Shown: piece after piece, positions 1 to 8,647 of the stretch
Numbering within the stretch: the stretch's first letter is position 1
Layout: each line of letters begins with the position of its first letter
DNA from: a bacterium
GTDB lineage: Bacteria > Lindowbacteria > 2-12-FULL-62-27
Direction: 5' to 3'
DNA length: 24,819 bases
Assembly (NCBI GenBank): GCA_016202645.1
Contig: JACQOF010000121.1
Location: forward strand, 1-24,819
Made by a program: the position numbers and the translations under genes
The notes under the pieces: generated by a model
Database searches by the model: none
What the model saw: only the letters and a program-made list of their open reading frames with translations
Told to the model about the DNA's origin: nothing

Positions 1-61
1 AGATCATTCCTGCGGTGACGTGGGACACGCTAGCATTCGGACAGACAAGTCGCAAAATACC

Positions 62-161
62 GTAACTTTTCCGGTCGTCAGGCCCGCGAAAGCGGGAATC
101 CAGATTATCGCTGGGCGGACTGGATTCCCGCTTTCGCGGGAATGACGACCTAAAAAGTTAC
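62..161. repeat. REP-like inverted repeat, copy 1
   Basis: Two arms of about 42 bases (62-103 and 120-161) are near-perfect reverse complements around a 16-base loop. Each arm contains the core CCCGC-GAAA-GCGGG or its complement, with GTAACTTTT/AAAAGTTAC at the outer ends. The same core recurs at 9607-9687 and 24076-24173. The element lies 14 bases past the nth stop codon, so on the minus strand it could also act as the nth transcription terminator; that role is inferred. The core fits the ATTCCC-N8-GGGAAT pattern of the Neisseria dRS3 repeat family (from memory, not searched). Confidence 0.85.
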
Positions 162-174
162 ACTAATTTTCTTC

Positions 175-831
175 TTAGACACCGACCTTCGGGCACAGAG
201 ATTCGACCGGGCAGCCTACGCACCTGGGCCGGGGGGCTTTGCAGGCGGCGCGGCCGTGGTGGATGAGGAGGTGGCTGAAGGCGGTCCAGTCTTTTCGGGG
301 GACCAACTTCATGAGTTCCCGTTCGAGGCGGTCGCGGTTTTTTTTCTCGGAGACAAACCCCATCCGGTTGGAGATTCGAAATACGTGGGTGTCGACGACG
401 ACGCCCTCATTTTTGCCGAAGGCATTCCCGAGGACCACGTTGGCCGTTTTCCGCGCGACCCCGTGGAGGGACAGGAGATCCTCCATCGTATCCGGCACCC
501 GTCCCCCGAATCGTTCGCAGATCGTCCGGCAGGCCTCGCGGATGCTTTTGGCCTTGTTCCGGTAAAACCCCGTCGACCGCACGACAGCCTCGATATCGCG
601 GACCGGCGCCGCCGCGAAGTCTTTCGCCGTGCGATATTTTTTAAAAAGAACCGGCGTCACGAGATTCACGCGCGCGTCCGTGCACTGCGCGGATAAAATC
701 GTCGCCAGCAGCAGCTGCAGGGGATTCTCATGCCGGAGAGAGCACACCGCGTCCGGATAGGCCTTGCGAAGCCTGGAAATGATCCTCCGCGTCCTCGCTT
801 TCAAGCCTGTTTCCGATTCGGCTCCATCCAT
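175..831 (-). CDS. nth: Endonuclease III (DNA glycosylase/AP lyase)
   Basis: A 218-residue protein of the usual Nth length. It removes oxidised pyrimidines from DNA and cleaves the abasic site by beta-elimination in base excision repair. The helix-hairpin-helix LLSLHGVARKTANVVL (about 119-134) carries the catalytic lysine K128, and VVDTHVFR carries the catalytic aspartate D147. The C terminus has the [4Fe-4S] pattern C-X6-C-X2-C-X5-C (C197, C204, C207, C213). The ATG at 829-831 fits the family N terminus. It is the only minus-strand gene supported here and diverges from gmhA. REP copy 1 lies just past its 3' end. The family assignment is firm. Confidence 0.96.
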   Translation of the reverse strand: MDGAESETGLKARTRRIISRLRKAYPDAVCSLRHENPLQLLLATILSAQCTDARVNLVTPVLFKKYRTAKDFAAAPVRDIEAVVRSTGFYRNKAKSIREACRTICERFGGRVPDTMEDLLSLHGVARKTANVVLGNAFGKNEGVVVDTHVFRISNRMGFVSEKKNRDRLERELMKLVPRKDWTAFSHLLIHHGRAACKAPRPRCVGCPVESLCPKVGV

Positions 832-908
832 GGGAAGCAGATACGTCCGAAGGGGTGTTCCGTCAAGTCAGTCCGTCCCCAGCGCCGTCCCTGATATCCC
901 TCCCTGAT

Positions 909-973
909 GTCCCCGTTGCCTGAGTCGGAGAGTTTTGCCATCCATGGCAAAACTGGGGTGAGGTAACGGGGAC
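909..973. repeat. Nested palindrome between nth and gmhA
   Basis: An outer 13-base pair of arms (909-921 and 961-973, GTCCCCGTTGCCT against AGGTAACGGGGAC, one G/T wobble) encloses a perfect inner palindrome of two 11-base arms (931-941 AGTTTTGCCAT and 944-954 ATGGCAAAACT) with a 2-base loop. The interval between the divergent genes nth and gmhA (832-1025) holds no convincing coding frame. The structure could be a bidirectional terminator or attenuator, or a REP-type element of the kind mobilised by Y1/RAYT transposases. Function is unknown. Confidence 0.75.
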
Positions 974-1025
974 TATACATCCCTGTATGCTTGAAAACTC
1001 CGCCGGATGCGTGTAGCCTTCGCGA

Positions 1026-1607
1026 ATGACATCGAAAGTTCAGGAGTCCTTCCGGCAATCAAGCGCCGTGATCTGGCAGTTGGCGGTTGACCGGGGGTTT
1101 CACAAGAAGCTGGAGGCCGCCGCCGGCCGGTGCATCCGGGCGGTCCGCCGCGGGCGCAAGATTCTGACGTTCGGCAACGGCGGGAGCGCCGCCGACGCCC
1201 AGCATTTCGCATGCGAGCTGGTGGGCCGATTCGAGCGTGAGCGCCGCGCGATACCGGCGATCGCCCTCAACACCAACGTGTCGGTCCTGACGTCGATCGG
1301 CAACGACTACGGATATGACCGGGTCTTCGAGCGCCAGGTGGAGGCGCAGGGCCGCCGGGGGGACGTGGTGGTGGCGATATCAACGTCCGGAAAATCGGAA
1401 AACGTGAATCGGGCTCTGCGGCTGGCGAAAAAAATGGGTCTATATCGGATCGGTCTCACCGGCAAAACGGGCGGCTCCATGGCCCGTCTGGTCGAACTGG
1501 AACTGCGGATTCCGTCCGTCTCGACGCCCCGGACGCAGGAGGCGCAGATCACGGCGATTCACATTCTGTGTGATCTGATCGAAACGGCGTTCGCGAAAAA
1601 AAGATAG
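1026..1607 (+). CDS. gmhA: SIS-domain phosphoheptose isomerase
   Basis: A 193-residue SIS-fold protein. GmhA converts sedoheptulose 7-phosphate to D-glycero-D-manno-heptose 7-phosphate, the first step of ADP-heptose synthesis for LPS inner core. Diagnostic blocks are FGNGGSAADAQHFACELVGR (about 49-68), SVLTSIGNDYGYDRVFERQV (about 86-105), AISTSGKSENV, and a late TQEAQITAIHILCDLIE segment with the conserved Glu and His. These match GmhA rather than generic SIS proteins, although the paralogue DiaA (a DnaA-binding replication protein) shares most of them. No Shine-Dalgarno is visible before ATG 1026. It probably heads the plus-strand run but is separated from ubiD by 126 bases with hairpins. 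No other heptose gene lies nearby. Confidence 0.87.
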   Translation: MTSKVQESFRQSSAVIWQLAVDRGFHKKLEAAAGRCIRAVRRGRKILTFGNGGSAADAQHFACELVGRFERERRAIPAIALNTNVSVLTSIGNDYGYDRVFERQVEAQGRRGDVVVAISTSGKSENVNRALRLAKKMGLYRIGLTGKTGGSMARLVELELRIPSVSTPRTQEAQITAIHILCDLIETAFAKKR

Positions 1608-1687
1608 GTCAAATCAGCCACAGAGGTCACGGAGAATTAAATTCATGTTGAAGGTAAATGAGTCGGGGGCGAATCACCCCCTCCAGG

Positions 1688-1726
1688 CCTCCCCGCCCCG
1701 TCCTTCGGTCGGGTGCCCCGGGGAGG
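1688..1726 (+). promoter_or_regulatory. Hairpin burying the ubiD ribosome binding site
   Basis: CCTCCCCG (1688-1695) is the perfect complement of CGGGGAGG (1719-1726). The latter contains the Shine-Dalgarno for the ATG at 1734. Inside, CCCG (1697-1700) pairs with CGGG (1710-1713), and CC (1702-1703) pairs with GG (1707-1708) around a short loop. A second short stem, GGGGG/CCCCC, lies at 1665-1669/1677-1681. A folded leader would hide the ribosome binding site. Whether this regulates anything is inference. The preceding stretch (1617-1640) holds CACAGAGGTCACGGAG, which resembles a dispersed short-repeat fragment. Confidence 0.5.
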
Positions 1727-1733
1727 ATGTTCG

Positions 1734-3179
1734 ATGAACTTCGAGGGTCTCGGATCTTTTATCGACTTTCTAAGAGAGCGCGGGGAACTGCGTGAGATTA
1801 CCGAGCCCGTGTCGCGGGACCTGGAGATTACGGAGATCGCGGACCGGGTGATGAAAGCCGGGGGGCCGGCTCTTTTGTTCCGCAGTGTGAAGGAATCGCC
1901 CTTTCCGCTGGTCATCAATCTTTTCGGGTCCGCCCGCCGGATGGCGTGGGCGCTTGGCGTGGATGACCTGCGGGACAAGGTCCGCGAGCTGGAGGGTTTG
2001 ATCCAGATTCCGGAACCCCGGACGCTCGTCGACAAGATGAAGATGCTCCCGTTTCTTCTGAAACTCGGAAACTTCATTCCGACCCGATCCTCCTCCGGCC
2101 CCGTGAAAGAAGTCGTCGAGAAAGAGAACCCGGACGTTCTGGAACTGCCCGTCATGAAATGCTGGCCGCGGGACGGCGGCCGGTACATCACGTTCGCGCA
2201 GGTCGTGACCGTCGATCCCGTAAAAAAGAAGCGCAACGTCGGCATGTACCGCATCCAGGTCCTCGACGGCAGGACCTGCATTCTTCACTGGCAGACCCAA
2301 AAAGTCGGCCGCGCGCATTTCGGGGAGTACCGCCGGACGAATGAGCGGATGCCCGTCGCGGTCGTTCTGGGCGGCGACCCCGCCGAAATTTTTTCCGCGA
2401 TCGCCCCGATGCCGCCGGACATCGACGAGTATCTCCTGGCGGGATTTCTGCGCGGCGCGCCGGTCGAACTGACTCCTTGTGAGACAATCCCGCTGGAAGT
2501 TCCTTCGAACGCCGAGATCGTGATTGAAGGTTACATTGATCCCAGCGAGCCCCAGGCGATGGAAGGCCCATTCGGCGACCATACGGGCTACTACAGCCTG
2601 GAGGACCGTTATCCGCTCTTTCATGTCACCGCGATCACGCGCCGTCGTTCGCCGGTCTATCCCTCGACCATCGTCGGCAAGCCTCCGATGGAGGACGCCT
2701 GGATGGGCAAGGCCATCGAGCGGCTCTTTCTGCCTCTCGTGCGGCTCACGCTTCCGGAAATCGTAGACATGAATCTTCCAGTCGAGGGAATCTTCCACAA
2801 TCTGGCGCTGGTCTCGATCCGGAAACGCTATCCGGGCCACGCCCAAAAAATCATGCATGCCATCTGGGGACTCGGCCAGCTGATGTTCACGAAAATCATC
2901 GTGGTCTTCGACGAAGACGTCAACATCCAGGATCCGGCGGAGGCCGTCTGGCGGATGGGAAATCTCATCGATCCCCAGCGGGACTTCACATTCGTCAAAG
3001 GCCCCCTCGACACCCTGAACTTCGCGTCGGATCTTCCGGACGTCGGTTCAAAAGTCGGCATCGACGCGACGCGGAAGTGGCCGGAAGAAGGGTTCACGCG
3101 GCCGTGGCCGGACGAGATCCGGATGTCGGCGGACGTCAAACAGAAAATCGACGGACTCTGGTCCAGGCTGGGACTGTGA
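1734..3179 (+). CDS. UbiD-family prenyl-FMN decarboxylase
   Basis: A 481-residue protein of typical UbiD length. UbiD enzymes use prenylated FMN to decarboxylate aromatic or alpha,beta-unsaturated acids; quinone biosynthesis is the commonest role. The signature EGPFGDHTGYYSLEDRYPLF gives the active-site acids E277 and D282. Other family blocks are STIVGKPPMEDAWMGKAIER, DMNLPVEGIFHNLALVSI, IIVVFDEDVNIQDP and a C-terminal VGSKVGIDATRKWPEEGFTR. ATG 1734 is preferred over an in-frame GTG at 1713 because GGGGAGG (1720-1726) is well spaced. No UbiX prenyltransferase or other quinone gene is present, so ubiquinone, menaquinone (futalosine route) or another substrate cannot be chosen. The stop overlaps the dprA GTG, implying co-translation. 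Confidence 0.9.
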   Translation: MNFEGLGSFIDFLRERGELREITEPVSRDLEITEIADRVMKAGGPALLFRSVKESPFPLVINLFGSARRMAWALGVDDLRDKVRELEGLIQIPEPRTLVDKMKMLPFLLKLGNFIPTRSSSGPVKEVVEKENPDVLELPVMKCWPRDGGRYITFAQVVTVDPVKKKRNVGMYRIQVLDGRTCILHWQTQKVGRAHFGEYRRTNERMPVAVVLGGDPAEIFSAIAPMPPDIDEYLLAGFLRGAPVELTPCETIPLEVPSNAEIVIEGYIDPSEPQAMEGPFGDHTGYYSLEDRYPLFHVTAITRRRSPVYPSTIVGKPPMEDAWMGKAIERLFLPLVRLTLPEIVDMNLPVEGIFHNLALVSIRKRYPGHAQKIMHAIWGLGQLMFTKIIVVFDEDVNIQDPAEAVWRMGNLIDPQRDFTFVKGPLDTLNFASDLPDVGSKVGIDATRKWPEEGFTRPWPDEIRMSADVKQKIDGLWSRLGL

Positions 3180-4348
3180 CGGTAAAGACTGAGCCAGTGT
3201 CCGGGGTGGATCGAGCCGAGCGTCTCGCCGCGATCGGAATGAGCCATATCCCCGGGATCGGCTCGACGTACGGCAAGCGACTGGTCCAGGAGGCCGGGAG
3301 TTTTCGACGGATTTTTGATCTGAACGAGGAGGCCTTCGAGCGGGCGGGCGTGCCGGTGACTTATCTGGGCCGGCTGAGGGCCCAGAAAGCGGCGGCGCTT
3401 GGGCGGGCCGAGGAGAACTTGGAGAGGGCGGAGGCCGCGGGTCAGCGGGTGGTGGTTTTGACGGACCCCGCCTATCCGAAGCTTCTGGCGGAGATTCCGG
3501 ACCCTCCGGCGGCCCTATATATATATGGAGAGGCGGACCCCTCGGATGAGCTTAGCTTGGGGGTCGTCGGGACCCGAAAGGCGACGCCGTGGGGCCTGAA
3601 ATTGGCCAAAGAGATCAGTTCGGAGCTGGCATCGGCCGGGATCACAATCGTTTCGGGACTGGCGCTGGGGGTGGACGCTTCATCGCACGTGGGCGCTTTG
3701 GAGGCGGACGTCGGCCGGACGTGGGCCGTCATGGGGTGCGGCGCAGACGTGGTATATCCGTCCCGAAACCGGGACATCTACGACCGGATCCTGAAAGGGG
3801 GCCGGGGATGTGTAGTGAGCGAATTTCCGCCGGGAACCGCGCCGGAGCGGCCGTATTTTCCGATGCGCAACCGAATCATCAGCGGTCTTTCCCTGGGGGT
3901 CCTAGTGGTGGAGGCTCCCGACCGAAGCGGCGCCCTGATCACGGCGCATCAGGCGGTGGAGCAGGGCCGCGAAGTTTTCGCGGTGCCGCATCCAGCCCGT
4001 GCCGTGTCGGGTACGGGATCGAACCGTCTGATCCGGGAGGGCGCGCATCTGGTCGAGAAAGCGGAGGACATTTTATCGATCATCGAGCATCAAGCGCGCC
4101 AGATCCGGTCGCGGCCGCTTGTTCGACCGGCCCCCGCTCCCGCCTCGGCCGAACCGGCGCGGCCCGCCGGGACGGAATCGCCCCTCTACGTTCTGATCGA
4201 AGGCGGCATCCAGGGCCTGGACGATCTGGTGGTTCGCAGCGGCGAAAAAATTTCTTCTGTGCTGGCGGAACTCACGCGGCTGGAGATATCCGGTCGGATC
4301 CGCCGGGTTGCGGCGGGAGCGTACCGCGCGGTCGGCCGGCGCAAATGA
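3176..4348 (+). CDS. dprA: DNA-processing protein DprA (Smf)
   Basis: A protein of about 390 residues. DprA binds incoming single-stranded DNA and loads RecA during natural transformation, and is also conserved in non-competent bacteria. An N-terminal HhH/SAM-like segment (MSHIPGIGSTYGKRLVQEAG) leads into the Rossmann-type core: VVLTDPAYPKLLAEIPDPP, GVVGTRKATPWG, IVSGLALGVDASSH, GCGADVVYPSRN, SEFPPGTAPERPYFPMRNRI and EAPDRSGALITAHQAVEQGR. A C-terminal winged-helix region follows a Pro/Ala-rich linker. The GTG at 3176 overlaps the ubiD stop (GTGA) and is the most economical start; GTG 3197 and 3206 are alternatives and the ribosome binding site is weak. Its end overlaps smg by ATGA, matching the smf-smg pairing of Escherichia coli. 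Confidence 0.93.
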   Translation: MTVKTEPVSGVDRAERLAAIGMSHIPGIGSTYGKRLVQEAGSFRRIFDLNEEAFERAGVPVTYLGRLRAQKAAALGRAEENLERAEAAGQRVVVLTDPAYPKLLAEIPDPPAALYIYGEADPSDELSLGVVGTRKATPWGLKLAKEISSELASAGITIVSGLALGVDASSHVGALEADVGRTWAVMGCGADVVYPSRNRDIYDRILKGGRGCVVSEFPPGTAPERPYFPMRNRIISGLSLGVLVVEAPDRSGALITAHQAVEQGREVFAVPHPARAVSGTGSNRLIREGAHLVEKAEDILSIIEHQARQIRSRPLVRPAPAPASAEPARPAGTESPLYVLIEGGIQGLDDLVVRSGEKISSVLAELTRLEISGRIRRVAAGAYRAVGRRK

Positions 4349-4788
4349 ACAAAGATTTAAATGTCATCTTGAGCGAGATCCTTTCCCGCCAAGCCGCGGG
4401 CGGCGCCCGGCCCGGCCCGGAGGATCTGCGCAGGAGCCTCGAGGAGAAGGGCGTCTCGGCGTCCCTGATCGAGGATGCGCTGTTTCTCTACGAAGTTCTG
4501 GGGGACATGACCCTGGGCCGCTCGCAGGATCCGCGCGCCACCCGAATATTATCTTCGGAGGAGCTTCGCGGATTAAATCCTTCCGTGGTTGGAAAACTAT
4601 TCCGGTTGTATTACCTTGAGTACATGCGCCAAGATGACCTCGAGTCGATCCTGACCGATTTGTTGTTTCTTCCCCAGGCCTCGCAAACCGAGCGCGCGCG
4701 CGACGCCGTATCGCGTATCCTGGGCGTCACCTCCGCCCAGGCCGACTATCTTCTGGACGGCGGTCCCGGCGACGCCGTGATTCACTAG
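4345..4788 (+). CDS. smg: Smg family protein (DUF494)
   Basis: A 147-residue, mostly helical protein beginning MNKDLNVILSEIL and ending with RILGVTSAQADYLLD, which looks like the conserved Smg/DUF494 C terminus. Its length is close to E. coli Smg (about 157). The molecular function of the family is not established. The ATG overlaps the dprA stop by four bases (ATGA), and topA starts 2 bases after its stop, so dprA-smg-topA reads as one translationally coupled unit. Position weighs heavily in the call: in E. coli smg sits between smf and a topA-like zinc-finger gene. Sequence similarity alone is moderate by eye. Confidence 0.8.
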   Translation: MNKDLNVILSEILSRQAAGGARPGPEDLRRSLEEKGVSASLIEDALFLYEVLGDMTLGRSQDPRATRILSSEELRGLNPSVVGKLFRLYYLEYMRQDDLESILTDLLFLPQASQTERARDAVSRILGVTSAQADYLLDGGPGDAVIH

Positions 4789-4789
4789 C

Positions 4790-7300
4790 ATGGCGAAACG
4801 CAAAGCCGCCCCGAAACCCGCGCCCGGCGCCGGCGACGATGATGGCGTCGTCGAGCCAAAGGTCGAGGCCGCTCAGCCGGAAGTCCCGCCGGACGCGCCC
4901 CCGAAGCGTCCACGCGCCCGGATCAGCCGCTCCGCGGCTCCAAGTGCCGGCGTCTCCGGCGCCGGCAGGAAGAAAAAGGTTCCCGCCGAAGGCCGTCAAG
5001 GCGGCCTGATCATCGTCGAGTCGCCGGCGAAAGCCAAGACGATCGAGCGATACACAGGCGGCGCCTACGAAGTCATCGCGACCATGGGCCACGTCAAGGA
5101 TCTTCCGAAAGACCGATTCGGGATCGACATCAAGCTCGGCTTCAAGCCCTACTGGCGCGTCGTCCCCGCCCGCGCGAAGCTGCTCAAGGAGATCCGGGAC
5201 CGTGCGAAGCAAGTTGCGGATGTCCTGATCGCGACGGACCCGGACCGCGAGGGCGAGGCGATCGGCTATCATGTGGCGGAGGAGATCGACAGTGACAACA
5301 TCCGGCGGGTCGAGTTCCACGAGATCACCGCCTCCGCCGTCCGGGAGGCGCTCCTGCGCCCGCGGGACATCAACACCGACAAGGTCAATTCCCAGTTCGC
5401 GCGCCGGATCCTCGACCGCATCGTCGGCTACCGCCTCTCCCCTCTTCTCTGGAAAACCGTCCGTTCAGGCCTCTCCGCCGGCCGCGTCCAGTCGGTCGCA
5501 GTGCGGCTGGTGTGCGAGCGCGAAGACAAGATCAAGAGTTTCGTTCCCGAAAAATATTTCCGCATCGTCCTGACCCTGTCGCCCGCCGAACGGCCGTCTG
5601 AACTCTTCGACGCCGAGATTTTCAAAATCGAAGGCAAGCGCCGGAAGGTCAAGACCCGCGAGGAAGCCGACCGGATCCTGTCGCAAGTTCAGGCCGGTCC
5701 CCTCGTCGTCCACGATTTCGTCGAAGCCGCCCGTGAGCACCGCCCGGCCCCGCCGCTGGTGACCAGCACGTTTCAGCAGGCCGCCGTCAACCGATTCGGT
5801 ATGACCGCCCGCCACGCGATGGTGCTGGCGCAGCAGCTCTACGAAGGCATCAACCTCGGAAAATTCGGCCGCCGGGGGCTCATCACCTATCACCGGACCG
5901 ACTCGGTGCGGCTGGCTTCGACTGCCGTCACCGCGGCCCGGACGATCATCCGCGAAAAATTCGGGCCGGCGTATATCCCGACGAAACCGAATTTCTTCAA
6001 AAACAAACGCGCCGCCCAGGACGCCCACGAGGCGATCCGCCCCGCGGACGTGGAGCTGGATCCGGAGCGCATCGCCGAGTTTCTCACGGACGAACAGCGC
6101 CAGCTCTACCGCCTGATATGGGACACCTTTGTGGCCTCGCAGATGAACCCGGCCGTCTACGACGTCCGAACGGTGTATCTCGGCGTGCCGGGCCGTTCCG
6201 CGGAAGGATCGGCGGCGCCGGCGCACGATTTCCAATTCGTCGCCCGCGGCGAGTCCTTGAAATTCGACGGCCACCTGCGTTTGACCGGTGTTCCGAAAAA
6301 AGAGGGATTTGTTCCGGCGCTGAAGGTCTCCGAGCGCCTGAGTCTTCACGGCCACAAGATCGAGGAAAAGGAGACCCAGCCGCCCGCCCGGTTCACGGAG
6401 GCGAGTTTAGTCCGGGAACTGGAGCATCGCGGCATCGGCCGCCCGTCCACCTACGCGTCGATTTTGTCGACCGTCACCGACCGCGGCTATGTGATCAAGC
6501 GCGGCAAGGAGCTTGCCCCGACGGAGCTGGGGGACATCACGAGCCGGCTCTTGATCTCCAATTTCCCCGACGTCATGAACATCGATTTCACCGCCGGCAT
6601 GGAGGAGAAGCTCGACCAGGTCGAGGAAGGCAAAGTGGAATGGAAAGAGATGCTGAAGGAATTCTACAAGGTTTTCTCCGAGCGCCTGACCGCGGCCCAG
6701 GAGACCCTGAAAGACAAGAAGAAGGAGCTCACCAAGCCCCCCATCGAGGTCGCCTGTCACAGCTGTGGCCGGCCGATGGTGATGCGCTGGTCGAAGTACG
6801 GAAAATTTCTCGCCTGTTCCGGATACCCCGAATGCCATTCCGTGCGGGACATCGACGAGACCGGCGGCGTATTCAAGGTCCTTCAGATCGACGTTTCCCC
6901 CACGCCCTGTCCGGTCTGCGGATCGGAAGTCCACTCGCGCCGCGGTCCATTCGGCCGGTTCTGGGCCTGCATGATGTTTCCGAAGTGCAAGTACACGCGC
7001 CCGATCACGCTTGGCATCGCCTGCCCCAAGGGATGCGGGGGCGAAGTGGTGCGCCGCCGCACCCGCCGCGGCCGATTTTTCTACGGGTGTTCGAAATATC
7101 CGGACTGTAATTTCACGAGCTGGCTGGAACCGGTGATACAGGCCTGCCCCGTGTGCGGTCATGGATATCTGGTGCGGTCGAAGGCCAAGGGAAAAAATCT
7201 CGTCAAATGTCCTGTCAAGGAGTGCACGCACGTTGTTGAAGCCGAGCCGGAACAGTCCGCCGCGCCGGTTGAGGCATCCAATCCGCCCTCCGCCGAATAA
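4790..7300 (+). CDS. topA: DNA topoisomerase I (type IA)
   Basis: An 836-residue enzyme that relaxes negative supercoils by cutting one strand. A 70-residue Lys/Ala/Pro-rich N-terminal extension precedes the Toprim domain, which begins LIIVESPAKAKTIERY (E77) and contains the metal-binding motif D150-x-D152-x-E154 in ATDPDREGEAIGYH. The active-site tyrosine is Y367 in GLITYHRTDSVRLA. FTEASLVRELEHRGIGRPST is the conserved central block. The C terminus (about 656-815) has four zinc-ribbon repeats, each with Cys pairs and an aromatic/Gly-rich core (CHSCGRPM, CPVCGSEV, CPKGCGGEV, CPVCGHGY). The third is C-X3-C rather than C-X2-C. The start follows the smg stop directly. The assignment is certain. 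Confidence 0.98.
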   Translation: MAKRKAAPKPAPGAGDDDGVVEPKVEAAQPEVPPDAPPKRPRARISRSAAPSAGVSGAGRKKKVPAEGRQGGLIIVESPAKAKTIERYTGGAYEVIATMGHVKDLPKDRFGIDIKLGFKPYWRVVPARAKLLKEIRDRAKQVADVLIATDPDREGEAIGYHVAEEIDSDNIRRVEFHEITASAVREALLRPRDINTDKVNSQFARRILDRIVGYRLSPLLWKTVRSGLSAGRVQSVAVRLVCEREDKIKSFVPEKYFRIVLTLSPAERPSELFDAEIFKIEGKRRKVKTREEADRILSQVQAGPLVVHDFVEAAREHRPAPPLVTSTFQQAAVNRFGMTARHAMVLAQQLYEGINLGKFGRRGLITYHRTDSVRLASTAVTAARTIIREKFGPAYIPTKPNFFKNKRAAQDAHEAIRPADVELDPERIAEFLTDEQRQLYRLIWDTFVASQMNPAVYDVRTVYLGVPGRSAEGSAAPAHDFQFVARGESLKFDGHLRLTGVPKKEGFVPALKVSERLSLHGHKIEEKETQPPARFTEASLVRELEHRGIGRPSTYASILSTVTDRGYVIKRGKELAPTELGDITSRLLISNFPDVMNIDFTAGMEEKLDQVEEGKVEWKEMLKEFYKVFSERLTAAQETLKDKKKELTKPPIEVACHSCGRPMVMRWSKYGKFLACSGYPECHSVRDIDETGGVFKVLQIDVSPTPCPVCGSEVHSRRGPFGRFWACMMFPKCKYTRPITLGIACPKGCGGEVVRRRTRRGRFFYGCSKYPDCNFTSWLEPVIQACPVCGHGYLVRSKAKGKNLVKCPVKECTHVVEAEPEQSAAPVEASNPPSAE

Positions 7301-7330
7301 GCAACAGCCTCCCCCTCAAGGGGGGAGGAA

Positions 7331-8647
7331 TTGAACGCCCGCGTCACCGTCGTCGGGCTGGGTCTTGCCGGTTCCGAGGCGGCCTTCCAGCTCGCCGAGC
7401 GCGGCATCCGGGTTGCCGCCTGGGAGATGCGTCCGTCTGTTCCGACGCCCGCGCACCGCACGGCGAATTGCGCCGAACTGGTCTGCTCGAATTCTTTCCG
7501 CTCCGCCGAATTCACGACGGGCCCGGGCCTCCTGAAAGCGGAGCTTCGCGCCGCCCGGTCGATCATTCTCCGGATCGCCGACCAGCACCGTCTTCCGGCG
7601 GGTTCCGCGTTCGCGGTCGACCGGGACCGCTTTTCCGCCGCGGTGACGGAGGCCATCGCCGCTCATCCGAACATCGACATTCGCCGGGAGGAATTCACGG
7701 ACTGGGATGGCGCCGCCGCCGAAGGGCCGGTTCTCGTGGCGACGGGGCCGCTGACCTCCGACCGTCTCTTCGACCGCATCCGCGCCGCGCTCGGGTCCCG
7801 GGAATGTTCGTTCTTCGACGCCATCGCGCCGCGGGTCATGGCTGAAAGCGTCGACTACTCCAAAGGGTTCTGGGCGTCGCGTTACGGCAAGGGAGACGGC
7901 GTGGACTACTTCAATTGTCCGATGACGCGCCCGGAGTATGAGGCGTTCTGGGAGGCGCTCAGGGGCGCCGAAATCATCAAGCCGCACATACCCGGCGAGG
8001 AGCGGATCCGTTTTTTCGAAGGGTGTCTCCCCGTGGAGGAGATGGCCCGCCGCGGGTCGGAGACTCTGCTGTACGGCCCGCTCAAGCCTGTGGGGTTGGA
8101 TCGCCGGGCGCGCGCGATCGTCCAGCTCCGCAAAGACAACCGTGAGGGAACGATCCTCGGGATGGTGGGATTTCAGACGTGCCTGACCTATCCGGAGCAG
8201 AAGCGAATTTTCCGCATGATCCCCGCGCTGGCCAACGCCACGTTCGCCCAGCTGGGCAGCATCCATCTCAACCGCTACATCCACGCCCCGAGCTGTCTGG
8301 ACGCGACATTGGGACTGCGGTCTCTCCCCGGGATTTTTTTCGCCGGGCAGATTTCCGGCGTCGAAGGCTACATCGAATCCTGCGCCACGGGTCTTGCCGC
8401 ATCGATCCACATTGCCAGGCTCATTGCGGGTCTTCCGCCGATGCCGTTTCCGCGGGAGACCGCGATCGGCGCGCTCTGTCACTATGTGAGCGACCCCACG
8501 CGCGCGGGGAATTTTCAGCCGCAGAACATCAATTACGGCATTTTGGGCGGCGACCCGCGCCGGCCTCGCGAGACCCGCGCGGCGCAGGCGCTCGAACTTC
8601 TGAACGAGTATCTCTGCGCCGCCGAGCCCGCTTCGCAGGCGGTCTAG
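7331..8647 (+). CDS. trmFO: TrmFO, folate-dependent tRNA U54 methyltransferase
   Basis: A 438-residue flavoprotein. TrmFO makes ribothymidine at tRNA position 54 using methylenetetrahydrofolate as carbon donor and FADH2 as reductant. The N-terminal FAD motif is VTVVGLGLAGSEAAFQLAER (5-24). TANCAELVCSNSFRS contains the conserved Cys pair. GFQTCLTYPEQKRIFRMIPA, FFAGQISGVEGYIESCATGL and the late FQPQNINYGIL are family blocks. The start is TTG 7331, supported by the adjacent GGGGAGGA (7322-7329) and by the fit to the family N terminus; no in-frame ATG gives a complete FAD motif. It lies 30 bases after topA and abuts xerC. The order topA-trmFO-xerC is widely conserved. Confidence 0.96.
   Translation: MNARVTVVGLGLAGSEAAFQLAERGIRVAAWEMRPSVPTPAHRTANCAELVCSNSFRSAEFTTGPGLLKAELRAARSIILRIADQHRLPAGSAFAVDRDRFSAAVTEAIAAHPNIDIRREEFTDWDGAAAEGPVLVATGPLTSDRLFDRIRAALGSRECSFFDAIAPRVMAESVDYSKGFWASRYGKGDGVDYFNCPMTRPEYEAFWEALRGAEIIKPHIPGEERIRFFEGCLPVEEMARRGSETLLYGPLKPVGLDRRARAIVQLRKDNREGTILGMVGFQTCLTYPEQKRIFRMIPALANATFAQLGSIHLNRYIHAPSCLDATLGLRSLPGIFFAGQISGVEGYIESCATGLAASIHIARLIAGLPPMPFPRETAIGALCHYVSDPTRAGNFQPQNINYGILGGDPRRPRETRAAQALELLNEYLCAAEPASQAV

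Noticed and set aside
991-1019. Sigma-70 promoter for gmhA (TTGAAA, 17 bases, TAGCCT)
   Set aside because: The -10 box matches only three of six positions and would put the start of transcription at or beyond the ATG.
3511-3526. Alternating TA run as a regulatory or melting element
   Set aside because: It lies within dprA and simply encodes the conserved LYIYGE stretch.
3589-4344. 5' extension of the smg frame inside dprA
   Set aside because: The extension is an out-of-frame reading of dprA, rich in Arg/Gly. The Smg-like sequence begins at ATG 4345 with ATGA overlap.
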